Source: Pseudomonadota bacterium (GTDB lineage Bacteria; Pseudomonadota; Gammaproteobacteria; Steroidobacterales; Steroidobacteraceae). Taken from it: a stretch of DNA of 64,000 nt. A program made the translations under genes and the position numbers. Under the pieces are notes generated by a model. The model was not told the DNA's origin, made no database searches, and saw only the letters and a program-made list of their open reading frames with translations. Location: contig JAKBWB010000038.1 of the NCBI GenBank assembly GCA_021843755.1, positions 1 to 64,000 of the forward strand, read 5' to 3'. Of this stretch, positions 34,630 to 43,134 are shown one piece after another (the first letter of the stretch is position 1; each line of letters opens with the position of its first letter).

Positions 34630-35382
34630 GTGCGATTCGGAAATCCAAGAGCCCTGTTGCGTCGCGCTCTGCGAGCGGCCCCTGTGGCTGCGCTCCTCGT
34701 GGCGAGTGCTGCGGCACTGGCCCATGGGACATATAAGCCGTCGGCGCGGATCCGGGATCTGGCCGTCGGGGTCTGCGGCGTCTGTCACGGGGTCGCCGGC
34801 GTCAGCAAGAACCCGATGTTCCCGAACCTCGCGGGTCAGAAGGCCTGGTACATCGAGCAGCAGCTCAAGGAGTTCCGTGATCGCTCCCGTGGGGACGCGT
34901 ACGCGGTGGGGTACATGTGGGGTATGGCGAGCCGGCTTTCCAATCGAACGATCGCCGCGCTGGCGACATACTTCGCGCACCAGAAGCCCAGTCCCGGAAC
35001 GTCACATTCCTCGGCGACGGTGCTCGCGGGGGAGCGGATCTACCACGAAGGCATCCCGGCACAGGGCGTGCCGGCCTGTGCGGCATGTCACGGCCCGCGC
35101 GGGCTCGGCAATGCGAACTTCCCGCGCCTGGCGGGGCAGCACGCCGAGTACATCCTGAAGCAGCTCAACGCGTTCCGTACCAACATGCGCGACGTCGCGA
35201 TCATGCACGGAATCTGCACGACGCTGCATGCCAAAGATGACAAGGCGCTGGCCGATTATCTAGCGTCGCTCCCGGGTCACGGCCATGTCGCGACGCTGGC
35301 CAGCCGGTCGGGCCCCGCGGGGGATGGCACGCGCCGCGCGAGAGTTGCCGCACGGGCGCGCGCCGCGACGGCCGCGCGTTGA
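34630..35382 (+). CDS. Exported diheme cytochrome c (c4/c553 family)
   Basis: This protein of about 250 residues has a signal peptide (basic start, hydrophobic residues about 18-31, cleavage near ALAHG) and two c-type heme-binding motifs: CGVCH at 49-53 and CAACH at 150-154. Each is followed by the LAGQ segment seen in cytochrome c4 (NLAGQKAWYIEQQL and RLAGQHAEYILKQL), so it is a tandem duplication of a c553-like fold. Met residues in YMWGMA and DVAIMHGI are candidate axial ligands. GTG at 34630 is chosen to give the signal peptide; upstream in-frame starts exist. It should carry electrons in the periplasm to a terminal oxidase or reductase. An Anr-like site lies upstream. Confidence 0.85.
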   Translation: MRFGNPRALLRRALRAAPVAALLVASAAALAHGTYKPSARIRDLAVGVCGVCHGVAGVSKNPMFPNLAGQKAWYIEQQLKEFRDRSRGDAYAVGYMWGMASRLSNRTIAALATYFAHQKPSPGTSHSSATVLAGERIYHEGIPAQGVPACAACHGPRGLGNANFPRLAGQHAEYILKQLNAFRTNMRDVAIMHGICTTLHAKDDKALADYLASLPGHGHVATLASRSGPAGDGTRRARVAARARAATAAR

Positions 35383-35520
35383 CACCGCCGCGGGGTATTG
35401 CGGAACTCCAATCACTCGCGCCTCGGCGTCTTGTGCGCTCGGGGGTTCACGACAGGTGAGGCGGCGCGGGAATGTGCCGTGGGAGCGGGGGCCGTGCGGC
35501 GCTTGCCGCCGATCGATCGC

Positions 35521-35997
35521 TCATCCGGGAGCCTGCAGCGGCAGCCGGGTGGTGAACTTCTTGGTGCGCAGCACGAAGCTGGTGTTCACCGAGCGCACCG
35601 CGGCCAGCTGCAGCACCTGGGCCGAGAGAAACCGCTCGTAGGCCTCCATGCTTGCCGCGACGATCCGCAGCAAGTAATCGTTGGTGCCGCTCATGGCGTG
35701 GCATTCGAGCACCTCGGGACGCTCGCGCACCAGCCGGTCGAAAGCGGCCACGGTTTCGGCATGATGGTTCTCGAGCGAGATCAGCGCATATGCCTGGATG
35801 GGTAGCCCGATCGCGGGGGCCGACAGCAGCGTCGCATACCCGGCGATGACGCCCTCGCTCTCCAGGCGCTTCAGCCGCCGCCAGCACGGGGCGGGCGAGA
35901 GACCGACTCGCTTGGCGAGATCCTGATTGGTGATACGAGCCTCGAGCTGCAGCTCTGCGAGGATCCGGCAATCCAGACGGTCGAGGGGGCGTGTCAC
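35521..35997 (-). CDS. Lrp/AsnC-family regulator, BkdR-like
   Basis: This protein of about 158 residues has the AsnC helix-turn-helix (NQDLAKRVGLSPAPCWRRLKRLESEG in two pieces) and the RAM domain (VLECHAMSGTNDYLLRIVA). GTG at 35997 gives the usual VTRPLDRLDCRIL start; an upstream in-frame ATG at 36069 adds a non-conserved leader. It is divergent from the 2-oxoacid dehydrogenase genes. BkdR-type Lrp proteins activate bkd operons in pseudomonads in response to branched-chain amino acids, so the same role is inferred here. Confidence 0.87.
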   Translation of the reverse strand: MTRPLDRLDCRILAELQLEARITNQDLAKRVGLSPAPCWRRLKRLESEGVIAGYATLLSAPAIGLPIQAYALISLENHHAETVAAFDRLVRERPEVLECHAMSGTNDYLLRIVAASMEAYERFLSAQVLQLAAVRSVNTSFVLRTKKFTTRLPLQAPG

Positions 35998-36024
35998 CGG
36001 GTTGCTCCAATGGGGTCTAGAAGA

Positions 36025-36037
36025 GCAATAATATTGC
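36025..36037. promoter_or_regulatory. 13-bp dyad in the bkdR-like/E1 divergent region
   Basis: GCAAT-AAT-ATTGC is a perfect inverted repeat in an AT-rich patch of an otherwise GC-rich region, between the Lrp-type regulator and the dehydrogenase operon. Lrp-family sites are often AT-rich imperfect palindromes. It is a candidate operator. Confidence 0.35.
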
Positions 36038-36137
36038 CAGAAACGCCTAACTCGAAGCAATAAAGGCAAGATAATTTCGCGGATACGCGCATAAACTGTG
36101 TCCCAGGAAGGCTCATTCGTTCGCCTTCGGAGCGTGC

Positions 36138-38249
36138 ATGGCGGTTACGGCCTCTTCGACGGCGCGCTCCGGGCGCCCTCCGCGCAGCGATGTGCACCCC
36201 GACTGGGAGCGGGTGACGCGCCTGTTGCAGCAATCCCGGGCGCTCGATGAGATCGAGGAGACACGGTTGCTGCCCTCGCGGCAGGTCCTCTATCAATTCT
36301 CGGCTCGCGGTCACGACCTGGCGCAGATCCTGCTCGGACTGCAACTGACCGATCCGCATGACGGCGTGAGCGTCTACTACCGCTCCCGTCCGCTGATGCT
36401 TGCCGTGGGCGTGGACCTCGAGGACGCCGCCGCCGCTCCGCTGGCGCGCTCCGGAGGGTTCAGCGACGGGCGTGACATCGGGGTGGTGTTCAACAAACCG
36501 GGGCGCGGCGCGGTAACCGTGCTGCCGGCCTGCGGCGGCGTCGGAGCGCAGTACACGCCGGCGGCGGGCTGGGCGCAAGCCATTGGCTATCATCATCGCG
36601 TGCTCGGGCAGGCCGACTACGCCCGCAGCATCGCCGTCGTGCTCGGCGGCGACGCCTCGGTGGCCACCGCGGGCTTCTGGTCGGCGCTCACTCTGGCGAC
36701 GACGCTGCGTCTGCCGATGCTCTTTTACGTCGAGGACAACGGCTTCGGCATCTCGGTGAGCTCGCAGCTGCAGACTCCGGGGGGCAACATCGCCGCCAAC
36801 CTGCGCTCGTTCTCGGGCTTGTCGATCTACGAAGGTGACGGCGCCGAGCCGCTCGAGGCGGCCGAGCGGATTGGCACGGCGGTGCGGTTCGTGCGCGAGC
36901 AGCGCGCCCCGGCGCTGCTGCGCCTGACGGTGCCGCGGCTCTGCGGGCACTCGGGTCAGGATACCCAGACGTACAAGTCCGCCGGGACGCTCGCGCGCGA
37001 GCGCAGCAACGATCCGCTGCAGCGGCTGTATCGCCACCTGGTTCCGCAACGAATGTCCGAAGGCGCGTGGCGGCAGCTCGAGGCTGAGGCGGTGCGCGCC
37101 GTTGAGCATGCCCTCGAGCGCGCGCTCGAGCGCCCACCGCCGGACCCGAGGCGGGTGAGGCGCTACGTCTTCACCGAGCACGACGCGGTTGGGGGCCTGG
37201 AGCTGCAGGAGCAGGGCGGACTGGCGCCGCTCGGTGTGGTGTTCCCTCCAGGCCGCGCGGTGGCCGAGCCCGAGCCGAACCGCATCAACATGCTGACCGC
37301 GATACGGCGCACGCTCGATGTCGAACTCGCGCGCAATCCGCGCATGGTGGTGTTTGGAGAGGATGTCGGCCCGAAGGGTGGAGTGCACGGCGCGACGCTC
37401 GGTCTGCAGGAAAGACACGGCGCGGCGCGGGTGTTCGATACCAGCCTTTCCGAGGAGGGCATCATCGGCCGCGCCGTGGGGCTGGCGCTGGCGGGACTGC
37501 TGCCGGTGCCGGAGATCCAGTTCCGCAAGTACGCTGATCCGGCCACCGAGCAGCTCAATGACTGCGGCACGATGCGCTGGCGGACAGTCAACCGATTCGC
37601 GGCGCCCATGGTCGTGCGCATGCCCGTGGGCTTTCTCAAGAGCGGCGATCCGTGGCACAGCCAGACCAACGAGGTCGCCTGGGTGCACGGCATCGGCTGG
37701 CGTGTGGCCGTGCCGTCGAACGCCGAGGATGCGGTCGGACTGCTGCGCACGGCGCTGCGCGGCAACGAGCCGACGCTGTTTCTCGAGCACCGCCTGCTTC
37801 TCGATGGCGCGTGGGCGCGCCGGCCCTACCCCGGTGATGCGTACCTGCTGCCGTTCGGCAAGGCACAGCGCGTGCGGGAGGGCTCGGAGCTGACCGTCGT
37901 CACCTGGGGAGCGATGCTCGAGCGCTGCGAGCTCGCCGCCGAGGCCTCGGGTGTGCAGGTGGAGCTTCTCGATCTGCGCACGCTCCTGCCGTGGGATCGC
38001 ACCGCGGTGCTGGAGTCGGTGCGCAAGACGCGGCGCTGTCTGATCGTGCACGAGGACACGCTCACCGCCGGGTTCGGTGCGGAACTCGCCGCGACGCTCG
38101 CGAGCGAGGCGTTCTTCAGCCTGGATGCCCCGATCGAGCGGCTGACGATGCCCGACATCCCGAGCCCACACAGCCCGGTGCTGCTGACGGCGGTGGTGCC
38201 GAGCGTCGAGTCCATCACGCGCGCCATCCGGGCGCTTGCGAGCGTGTAG
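36138..38249 (+). CDS. 2-oxoacid dehydrogenase E1, alpha and beta subunits fused
   Basis: This 703-residue protein joins E1 alpha (about 1-345) and E1 beta (about 370-703) of a branched-chain 2-oxoacid dehydrogenase-type complex, which decarboxylates branched-chain keto acids with thiamine diphosphate and passes the acyl group to E2. The thiamine motif in the alpha half reads GGDAS (170-174) and ends at Asn201 (VEDNGFGIS); the second glycine-aspartate-glycine residue is replaced by alanine compared with the classical GDG. The beta half starts INMLTAIRRTLDVEL and has VFGEDVG and EIQFRKYADPATEQ. E2 follows two bases after its stop; no E3 gene is nearby. Substrate assigned from the BkdR-like neighbour. 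Confidence 0.87.
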   Translation: MAVTASSTARSGRPPRSDVHPDWERVTRLLQQSRALDEIEETRLLPSRQVLYQFSARGHDLAQILLGLQLTDPHDGVSVYYRSRPLMLAVGVDLEDAAAAPLARSGGFSDGRDIGVVFNKPGRGAVTVLPACGGVGAQYTPAAGWAQAIGYHHRVLGQADYARSIAVVLGGDASVATAGFWSALTLATTLRLPMLFYVEDNGFGISVSSQLQTPGGNIAANLRSFSGLSIYEGDGAEPLEAAERIGTAVRFVREQRAPALLRLTVPRLCGHSGQDTQTYKSAGTLARERSNDPLQRLYRHLVPQRMSEGAWRQLEAEAVRAVEHALERALERPPPDPRRVRRYVFTEHDAVGGLELQEQGGLAPLGVVFPPGRAVAEPEPNRINMLTAIRRTLDVELARNPRMVVFGEDVGPKGGVHGATLGLQERHGAARVFDTSLSEEGIIGRAVGLALAGLLPVPEIQFRKYADPATEQLNDCGTMRWRTVNRFAAPMVVRMPVGFLKSGDPWHSQTNEVAWVHGIGWRVAVPSNAEDAVGLLRTALRGNEPTLFLEHRLLLDGAWARRPYPGDAYLLPFGKAQRVREGSELTVVTWGAMLERCELAAEASGVQVELLDLRTLLPWDRTAVLESVRKTRRCLIVHEDTLTAGFGAELAATLASEAFFSLDAPIERLTMPDIPSPHSPVLLTAVVPSVESITRAIRALASV

Positions 38250-38251
38250 CC

Positions 38252-39466
38252 ATGTCCGAGCCGTCAGTCGAGGTGCGTGCCCCGGCGGAGCAGCAAGAGG
38301 GCACCCGCTCGCAGGTGCTGCGCTGGCTCAAGGCGCTCGGGGAGCCGGTGAGCGAGCACGAGCCGCTGATCGAGCTGGAAACCGACAAGGTAACCGTGGA
38401 AGTGGCCGCACCAGCCACGGGTGTGCTCAGCGAAATCCTCAAGGCCGAGCGTGACGAGGTGGCTCCGGGGGCGCTGTTGGGTCGCATTGCGCCGGCCCGC
38501 CAGCCGATGCAGCACGCGGGCGGGCCGGCCGGCACGGCCGGTCCGAGCGCGCCGGCCGCGGCCCAGGCCGGCTTCTCGCCGGCGCGCACCGCCGACCCGA
38601 TGCGGGACAGTCCGGCGGTGCGGCGGCTGCTCGCCGAGCGTGGCCTCACGGCGGCGCAGGTTCGCGGCACCGGTCCCGGCGGGCGGATCACGGTGGACGA
38701 TGTGTTGGGTCATTCGGGCTCGCCGGCCGGGACGCCGCTGCGGACCGAACCGCGCGCAGGCGCTCGCAGCAACGTGCGGCGAGTGCCGCATAGCGCGCTG
38801 CGCACGCGCATCGCCGCGCGCATGGTCGAGAGTCTCCTGCACACCGCGCCGCATGTGACGACCGTGTTCGAGGTCGATCTTGCGGCGGTGCTGGAGCATC
38901 GCCGGCGCCATCGGGAGGCCGTGGCGAGCCGCGGCATATCGCTGACCCTCACGGCGTATTTCGTGCGCGCGGCCGTGGCGGCCATCCAGGCGGTGCCGGA
39001 AGCCAACAGTCGCTGGACCGATGCGGCCCTCGAGGTGTACGAGGGCGTCGATTTCGGCATAGGAACGGCCACGCCCGAGGGGCTCATCGTGCCGGTGCTG
39101 CGCTCGGCCGAGGCGCTCGATCTGGAGCAGACCGCGCGCGGCATCGAGGAGTTGGTAGGGCGTGCGCGCGCGGGAGGCCTGAGGCCCGAGGACGTGCGCG
39201 GCGGCACGTTCACACTTTCCAACCACGGTGTCAGCGGCAGCCTGTTCGCGACGCCGATCATCCTCCATTCCGGGCAGGCTGCGATTCTGGGTGTGGGGAA
39301 GCTCGAGAAGCGCGCGGTGGTCGTGGAAAACCAGGGTGAGGATCGTGTCGAAATCCGGCCGCGTTGCTATGCGACCCTGACGATCGACCACCGGGTCATG
39401 GACGGGGAGCAGGCGAACCGGTTCATGCGCGTCTTCGCCGAGCGCCTGGCGCGCTGGACGGATTGA
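38252..39466 (+). CDS. Dihydrolipoamide acyltransferase (E2) of the 2-oxoacid dehydrogenase complex
   Basis: This 404-residue E2 has one lipoyl domain (residues about 3-75, lipoylated Lys46 in ETDKVTVEV), an Ala/Pro-rich linker, a peripheral subunit-binding domain (about 116-150, DSPAVRRLLAERGL and TGPGGRITVDDV) and a catalytic domain ending in His380-Asp384 (TIDHRVMDG). It transfers the acyl group from E1 to CoA. The lipoyl N-terminus is unusual in starting VRAPAEQQEGTRSQVLRW, where glutamine/glutamate residues replace the usual MPxxGE...EG pattern partly. No lipoamide dehydrogenase (E3) gene is adjacent, so E3 must be shared. Confidence 0.9.
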   Translation: MSEPSVEVRAPAEQQEGTRSQVLRWLKALGEPVSEHEPLIELETDKVTVEVAAPATGVLSEILKAERDEVAPGALLGRIAPARQPMQHAGGPAGTAGPSAPAAAQAGFSPARTADPMRDSPAVRRLLAERGLTAAQVRGTGPGGRITVDDVLGHSGSPAGTPLRTEPRAGARSNVRRVPHSALRTRIAARMVESLLHTAPHVTTVFEVDLAAVLEHRRRHREAVASRGISLTLTAYFVRAAVAAIQAVPEANSRWTDAALEVYEGVDFGIGTATPEGLIVPVLRSAEALDLEQTARGIEELVGRARAGGLRPEDVRGGTFTLSNHGVSGSLFATPIILHSGQAAILGVGKLEKRAVVVENQGEDRVEIRPRCYATLTIDHRVMDGEQANRFMRVFAERLARWTD

Positions 39467-39526
39467 GCGCCTGCGCCCTCGTATCGCAGCGGAACTGGCG
39501 GCCCAACATCGGGTGGCGCGCCCGGC

Positions 39527-40450
39527 CTATCGGATCAGCCCGCCCAATCGGGCCTGCGACTCGGGGCCGGCCGGGGGCAGGGGACCGCGCAGTGTCGCGC
39601 CGTACTCGCTCAGGTGGTGCTCGGCGGCGGCGAAAACGGCGGTATACAGGCCGGCACACAGGGTGTAGGCCTCGACCCCGATCCAACTCTCCGGCAGCAG
39701 GGCCGGGGGCAGGAGCGGGTCGCGCAGATGGATCTTGCGGTATTCGTGAATCAATAGCGTGCGCACCACGAACGCCGATTGCGGCCAGAGGGCGCGTAGA
39801 TCGCGGGCCGCTGCGATCGGCGCAAAGGTGTCGCGGAACTTGCGGTAGCGGCGCGCGATCTGGTCGAGATCCCAAGCCAGACTCACGCAGCGGCGGTCGG
39901 CCTGCGCGCTCTCGCCTCGGCTCTCGAACAGCCAGCCCGCGTCGGCCCAGCCGCGCAGCGCGAGCCATGCGCGCGCTTGCTCGCAGGTGAGCGCCGGATG
40001 CGCATAGAGCCCGGGGGTGATCTGCCCGAAGCCGAGCCAGCGCAGCGCTGCGCGCAGTCCGCTACGGTCGGCGCGCCCCGGCGCCAGGGCCAGCAGCGTC
40101 CAGCGCCCGTGCCACTCGCTCGGGTTCGGCGCGTAGATGCGCGCGGTCGCCTCGGCGAAAACGGCGCGCCCGGTCTCGGTGAGACGGTATTCGCTGTTCC
40201 GTCCTTCTCGGACGGAGATCAGCCAATCGTCGGCGGCGAGCCGCGCCACTGCGGTGCGTACCAGCCGCTCGGCCAGCCCGAACGGCTCGGCCAGCCGAAT
40301 CAGGCTGGCGAGTGTGATGCGCCCACCGCGCGGGGCGATCGCGTCCCCGAAGATCGTCATCAGCAGCGAGCCGCTGCGCAGCGGGCGTTGCGCGCGGAAG
40401 CGGTGCCGAAGCGCCTCGATTGCCGGTTGCGCGTCGTGGGTGCAGTCCAT
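39527..40450 (-). CDS. paaX: Phenylacetyl-CoA-responsive repressor PaaX
   Basis: This repressor of about 307 residues, a normal PaaX length from ATG 40450, is divergent from paaA. The N-terminal winged helix covers about 15-90 ([26 protein letters not shown], split by residue count, and [14 protein letters not shown]). [11 protein letters not shown] around residue 150 and the C-terminal [23 protein letters not shown] are characteristic of the family. PaaX represses paa genes until phenylacetyl-CoA binds. An upstream in-frame ATG at 40579 would put the start beyond the paaA promoter, so it is not used. Candidate operator arms lie at 40510-40515 and 40543-40548. Confidence 0.92.
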   Translation of the reverse strand: MDCTHDAQPAIEALRHRFRAQRPLRSGSLLMTIFGDAIAPRGGRITLASLIRLAEPFGLAERLVRTAVARLAADDWLISVREGRNSEYRLTETGRAVFAEATARIYAPNPSEWHGRWTLLALAPGRADRSGLRAALRWLGFGQITPGLYAHPALTCEQARAWLALRGWADAGWLFESRGESAQADRRCVSLAWDLDQIARRYRKFRDTFAPIAAARDLRALWPQSAFVVRTLLIHEYRKIHLRDPLLPPALLPESWIGVEAYTLCAGLYTAVFAAAEHHLSEYGATLRGPLPPAGPESQARLGGLIR

Positions 40451-40508
40451 GGGCCGCCGGGAAGGGATAGGCAGGGGAGGGGACGGACACATTCTGCCAC
40501 GAATCCGC

Positions 40509-40536
40509 TTGACACAAAAATAAGGCGGAATATAGT
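40509..40536 (+). promoter_or_regulatory. Strong sigma-70 promoter of the paa operon
   Basis: A perfect TTGACA (40509-40514) is followed after 16 bases by TATAGT (40531-40536). Transcription should start near 40543, about ten bases before the first ATG of paaA, giving a very short leader. It sits within the PaaX-like dyad. Confidence 0.75.
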
Positions 40537-40548
40537 TTTTCCGTGTCA
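40510..40548. promoter_or_regulatory. PaaX-like operator, TGACAC(N27)GTGTCA
   Basis: TGACAC (40510-40515) and GTGTCA (40543-40548) are perfect 6-bp inverted arms separated by exactly 27 bases and bracket the -35 to +1 region of the paaA promoter. The E. coli PaaX operator is, from memory, TGATTC(N27)GAATCA: the same outer bases and the same spacing. This makes it a good candidate for the repressor binding site. Confidence 0.55.
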
Positions 40549-40552
40549 CGTT

Positions 40553-41569
40553 ATGCTCGGCTTCGGCATGTATACGCAAGCATTGGATTCAGCAGGCGCC
40601 GCCGAGCCGCAGGGCGACGTGGATGAGGTCGCGCGTCTGGAGAGGTTTCAGGCGCGCATCGATCGCGACGAGAAGATCGAACCGAAGGATTGGATGCCGG
40701 CGGATTACCGCCAGGCGCTCATCCGGCAGATCGCCCAGCACGCCCATTCGGAAGTCGTCGGGATGCTGCCGGAGGGCAACTGGATCAGCCGCGCGCCGTC
40801 GCTGCGCCGCAAAGTGGTGTTGATCGCCAAGGTGCAGGACGAGGGCGGCCATGGGATGTACTTGTACAGCGCTGCCGAGACGCTTGGTGTCTCGCGCGCA
40901 GCGCTGATCGAGCAGCTCCTCGCGGGGCGTGCCAAGTACTCGAGCATTTTCAATTACCCCACGCTCACCTGGGCGGACATCGGGGCGATCGGCTGGCTGG
41001 TCGACGGCGCGGCGATCATGAATCAGATCCCGCTGTGCCGCTGCTCGTACGGGCCGTATGCGCGCGCCATGGTGCGCATTTGCAAAGAGGAGAGTTTCCA
41101 TCAGCGCCAAGGCTATGAGCTGATGCTGACGCTCGCGCGCGGTAGTGCCGCGCAGCGCGCCATGGCACAAGAGGCGCTGAACCGCTGGTGGTGGCCCTCG
41201 CTGATGATGTTTGGGCCGAGCGATGCGCACTCGGTGCATACGGCGCAATCGATGCGCTGGAAGATCAAGCGATTCAGCAACGACGAGTTGCGGCAGAAAT
41301 TCATCGACGTGACGGTGCCGCAGGCACAGTACCTGGGGCTCACCGTACCGGACCCCGAGCTGCGCTGGGACGAGCCGGCGCAGCACTACCGCGCCGGTCC
41401 GATCGACTGGAGCGAGTTCCAGGCGGTGCTCGAGGGCGGCGGTCCATGCAACCGCGAGCGGCTGGCCGCGCGGCGCGAGGCGCACGAGGCCGGCCGCTGG
41501 GTGCGCGAAGCGGCGGTGGCGTATGCCGAGAAGCACGGTGCGCACGCCGAACCCGCGCGAAGCGGCTGA
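40553..41569 (+). CDS. paaA: Ring-1,2-phenylacetyl-CoA epoxidase, catalytic subunit PaaA
   Basis: This protein of about 338 residues is the diiron oxygenase subunit that epoxidises phenylacetyl-CoA with O2 and electrons from PaaE. Ferritin-like metal ligands are visible in [17 protein letters not shown] and in [14 protein letters not shown] (E-x-x-H pairs). [22 protein letters not shown] and [17 protein letters not shown] are family hallmarks. ATG at 40553 or 40568 could be used; neither has a clear ribosome binding site and both lie close to the predicted transcription start. It is the first gene of paaABCDEGZ. Confidence 0.95.
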   Translation: MLGFGMYTQALDSAGAAEPQGDVDEVARLERFQARIDRDEKIEPKDWMPADYRQALIRQIAQHAHSEVVGMLPEGNWISRAPSLRRKVVLIAKVQDEGGHGMYLYSAAETLGVSRAALIEQLLAGRAKYSSIFNYPTLTWADIGAIGWLVDGAAIMNQIPLCRCSYGPYARAMVRICKEESFHQRQGYELMLTLARGSAAQRAMAQEALNRWWWPSLMMFGPSDAHSVHTAQSMRWKIKRFSNDELRQKFIDVTVPQAQYLGLTVPDPELRWDEPAQHYRAGPIDWSEFQAVLEGGGPCNRERLAARREAHEAGRWVREAAVAYAEKHGAHAEPARSG

Positions 41570-41581
41570 GGAGGGCGGAAC

Positions 41582-41866
41582 ATGAACGAGGATTGGGCGT
41601 TGTACGAGGTGTTCATCCGTTCGCGCTCGGGGTTGGAGCACAAGCACGTCGGGAGTCTGCATGCCGCCGATGCGCGCATGGCGATCGAGCATGCGCGCGA
41701 CACGTACACCCGCCGCCTGGAGGGGGTGAGCATCTGGGTCGTGCGCTCGAGTGAGATCGTCGCCTCCGATCCGGAGGAGGCCGAGGCGCTGTTCGAGCCG
41801 GCGCGCGACAAGATTTATCGGCATCCGACGTTCTACGCGATCCCGGACGAGGTCAAGAACCTATGA
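41582..41866 (+). CDS. paaB: Ring-1,2-phenylacetyl-CoA epoxidase subunit PaaB
   Basis: This 94-residue subunit stabilises the PaaABCE complex. It has the family start WALYEVFIRSRSGLEHKHVGSLHAAD and the C-terminal KIYRHPTFYAIPD. GGAGG lies about eight bases before the ATG. It overlaps paaC by ATGA at 41863-41866, consistent with stoichiometric co-translation. Confidence 0.95.
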   Translation: MNEDWALYEVFIRSRSGLEHKHVGSLHAADARMAIEHARDTYTRRLEGVSIWVVRSSEIVASDPEEAEALFEPARDKIYRHPTFYAIPDEVKNL

Positions 41867-42651
41867 GCACGGCGATCGCCGCCGAGCGACCGCAGGCCAC
41901 CGTCGAGGAGCGCTTCGAGTACACGCTGCGCCTTGCCGACACCAGCCTGGTGGCCGGTCAGCGCCTCGCCGAGTGGCTCGGGCACGGGCCGGCGCTCGAG
42001 GAAGATCTGGCGCTCGGCAACATTGCGCTCGACCTGATCGGTCAGGCGCGGCTGCTGCTGGCGCTGGCCGGTCGCATCGAGGGGCGCGGCCGCGACGAGG
42101 ACGCGCTTGCTTTCTGGCGCGATGCCGGGCAGTTCCGCAACGTGTCGCTGGCCGAGCAGCCGAACGGGGACTTTGGCCAGACCATCGTGCGGCAGTGCCT
42201 GCTCGATGCGTGGCAACTCGAGACGTACGCGAGCCTGGCCGGCTCGCTCGACGCCGAGCTCGCCGACATCGCCAAGAAGGCCGCCAAGGAATGCCGGTAC
42301 CACTGGCGCTACAGCTCCGGGTGGCTGGTGCGTCTCGGGGATGGCACCGAGGAAAGTCACCGGCGCATCGGTGCGGCGATGCAGGATCTGTGGCGTTTCA
42401 CCGATGAGCTGCTCACGCCCGATGGGCTCGATGCGCGCATGGCCGAATGCGGTATCGGGCCGCCGCCGGCGGCGGTCCGCGAGCGCTGGGAGCAGCGCGT
42501 AGCGGGGGTGCTGGAGGAGGCGAAACTGCCGCTGCCGGCGCGCCCGCACTATCCTTGGCACGGCAAGCGCGGCGTGCACACCGAGTCGCTCGGTCATCTG
42601 CTCGCAACCATGCAACATCTGCCGCGGACCTACCCCGGAGTGTCGTGGTGA
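41863..42651 (+). CDS. paaC: Ring-1,2-phenylacetyl-CoA epoxidase structural subunit PaaC
   Basis: This 262-residue ferritin-like subunit pairs with PaaA but lacks a functional diiron centre in characterised homologues. ADTSLVAGQRLAEWLGHGPALEEDLALGNIALDLIGQAR in the N-terminal third (shown as parts of the helical bundle) and LLYALAG-like helices match the family, as does HLLATMQHLPRTYPGVSW at the end. It overlaps both neighbours by four bases. Confidence 0.94.
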   Translation: MSTAIAAERPQATVEERFEYTLRLADTSLVAGQRLAEWLGHGPALEEDLALGNIALDLIGQARLLLALAGRIEGRGRDEDALAFWRDAGQFRNVSLAEQPNGDFGQTIVRQCLLDAWQLETYASLAGSLDAELADIAKKAAKECRYHWRYSSGWLVRLGDGTEESHRRIGAAMQDLWRFTDELLTPDGLDARMAECGIGPPPAAVRERWEQRVAGVLEEAKLPLPARPHYPWHGKRGVHTESLGHLLATMQHLPRTYPGVSW

Positions 42652-43133
42652 GCGCGCCGGCGGCCGATGCCGCTGCGACACGTGAGGGGCGCATCTGGCG
42701 CACGCTCGAGTCGGTGCTGGACCCGGAGATTCCGGTGGTCAATGTCGTGGAACTCGGCGTCGTGCGGCATGTGCGCACGGCGGGAGATGGCCGTATCCAC
42801 GTGGGCCTCACTCCGACTTACTCGGGGTGCCCGGCTACGGAGGTCATCGAACAGGCGGTTCGCGCGGCGCTCGATCATGCGGGCCTGGATGACGTGATGC
42901 TCGAGACGGTGCTGTGGCCGGCCTGGTCGAGCGAGTGGCTGAGCGAGTCGGGTCGGCGCAAGCTCGAGGCATTCGGTGTCGCGATCGAGCCCCGGGCGGG
43001 GACGGCGCCCGCCTGCCCGCGCTGCGCCAGCCGGAACGTCGAGCGTATCGGGGAGTTCGGCTCCACGCCCTGCAAGGCGCATTACCGCTGCCGGACGTGC
43101 CGCGAGCCGTTCGATACGTTCAAGTGCATTTGA
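42648..43133 (+). CDS. paaD: Phenylacetate degradation protein PaaD (DUF59 family, zinc-ribbon tail)
   Basis: This protein of about 161 residues has an N-terminal MIP18/DUF59 domain (residues about 14-95, VLDPEIPVVNVVELGVV and the conserved cysteine in TPTYSGCPAT) and a C-terminal zinc ribbon with two cysteine pairs (CPRC and CRTC). The family acts in Fe-S cluster assembly or maturation, most likely for the iron-sulfur reductase PaaE or the diiron oxygenase. GTG at 42648 overlaps the paaC stop; it directly precedes paaE. Confidence 0.92.
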   Translation: MSAPAADAAATREGRIWRTLESVLDPEIPVVNVVELGVVRHVRTAGDGRIHVGLTPTYSGCPATEVIEQAVRAALDHAGLDDVMLETVLWPAWSSEWLSESGRRKLEAFGVAIEPRAGTAPACPRCASRNVERIGEFGSTPCKAHYRCRTCREPFDTFKCI

Positions 43134-43134
43134 G

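Noticed and set aside
35994-38171. Long antisense frame opposite the E1 fusion
   Set aside because: Explained by codon bias of the strongly supported forward gene; no domain seen.
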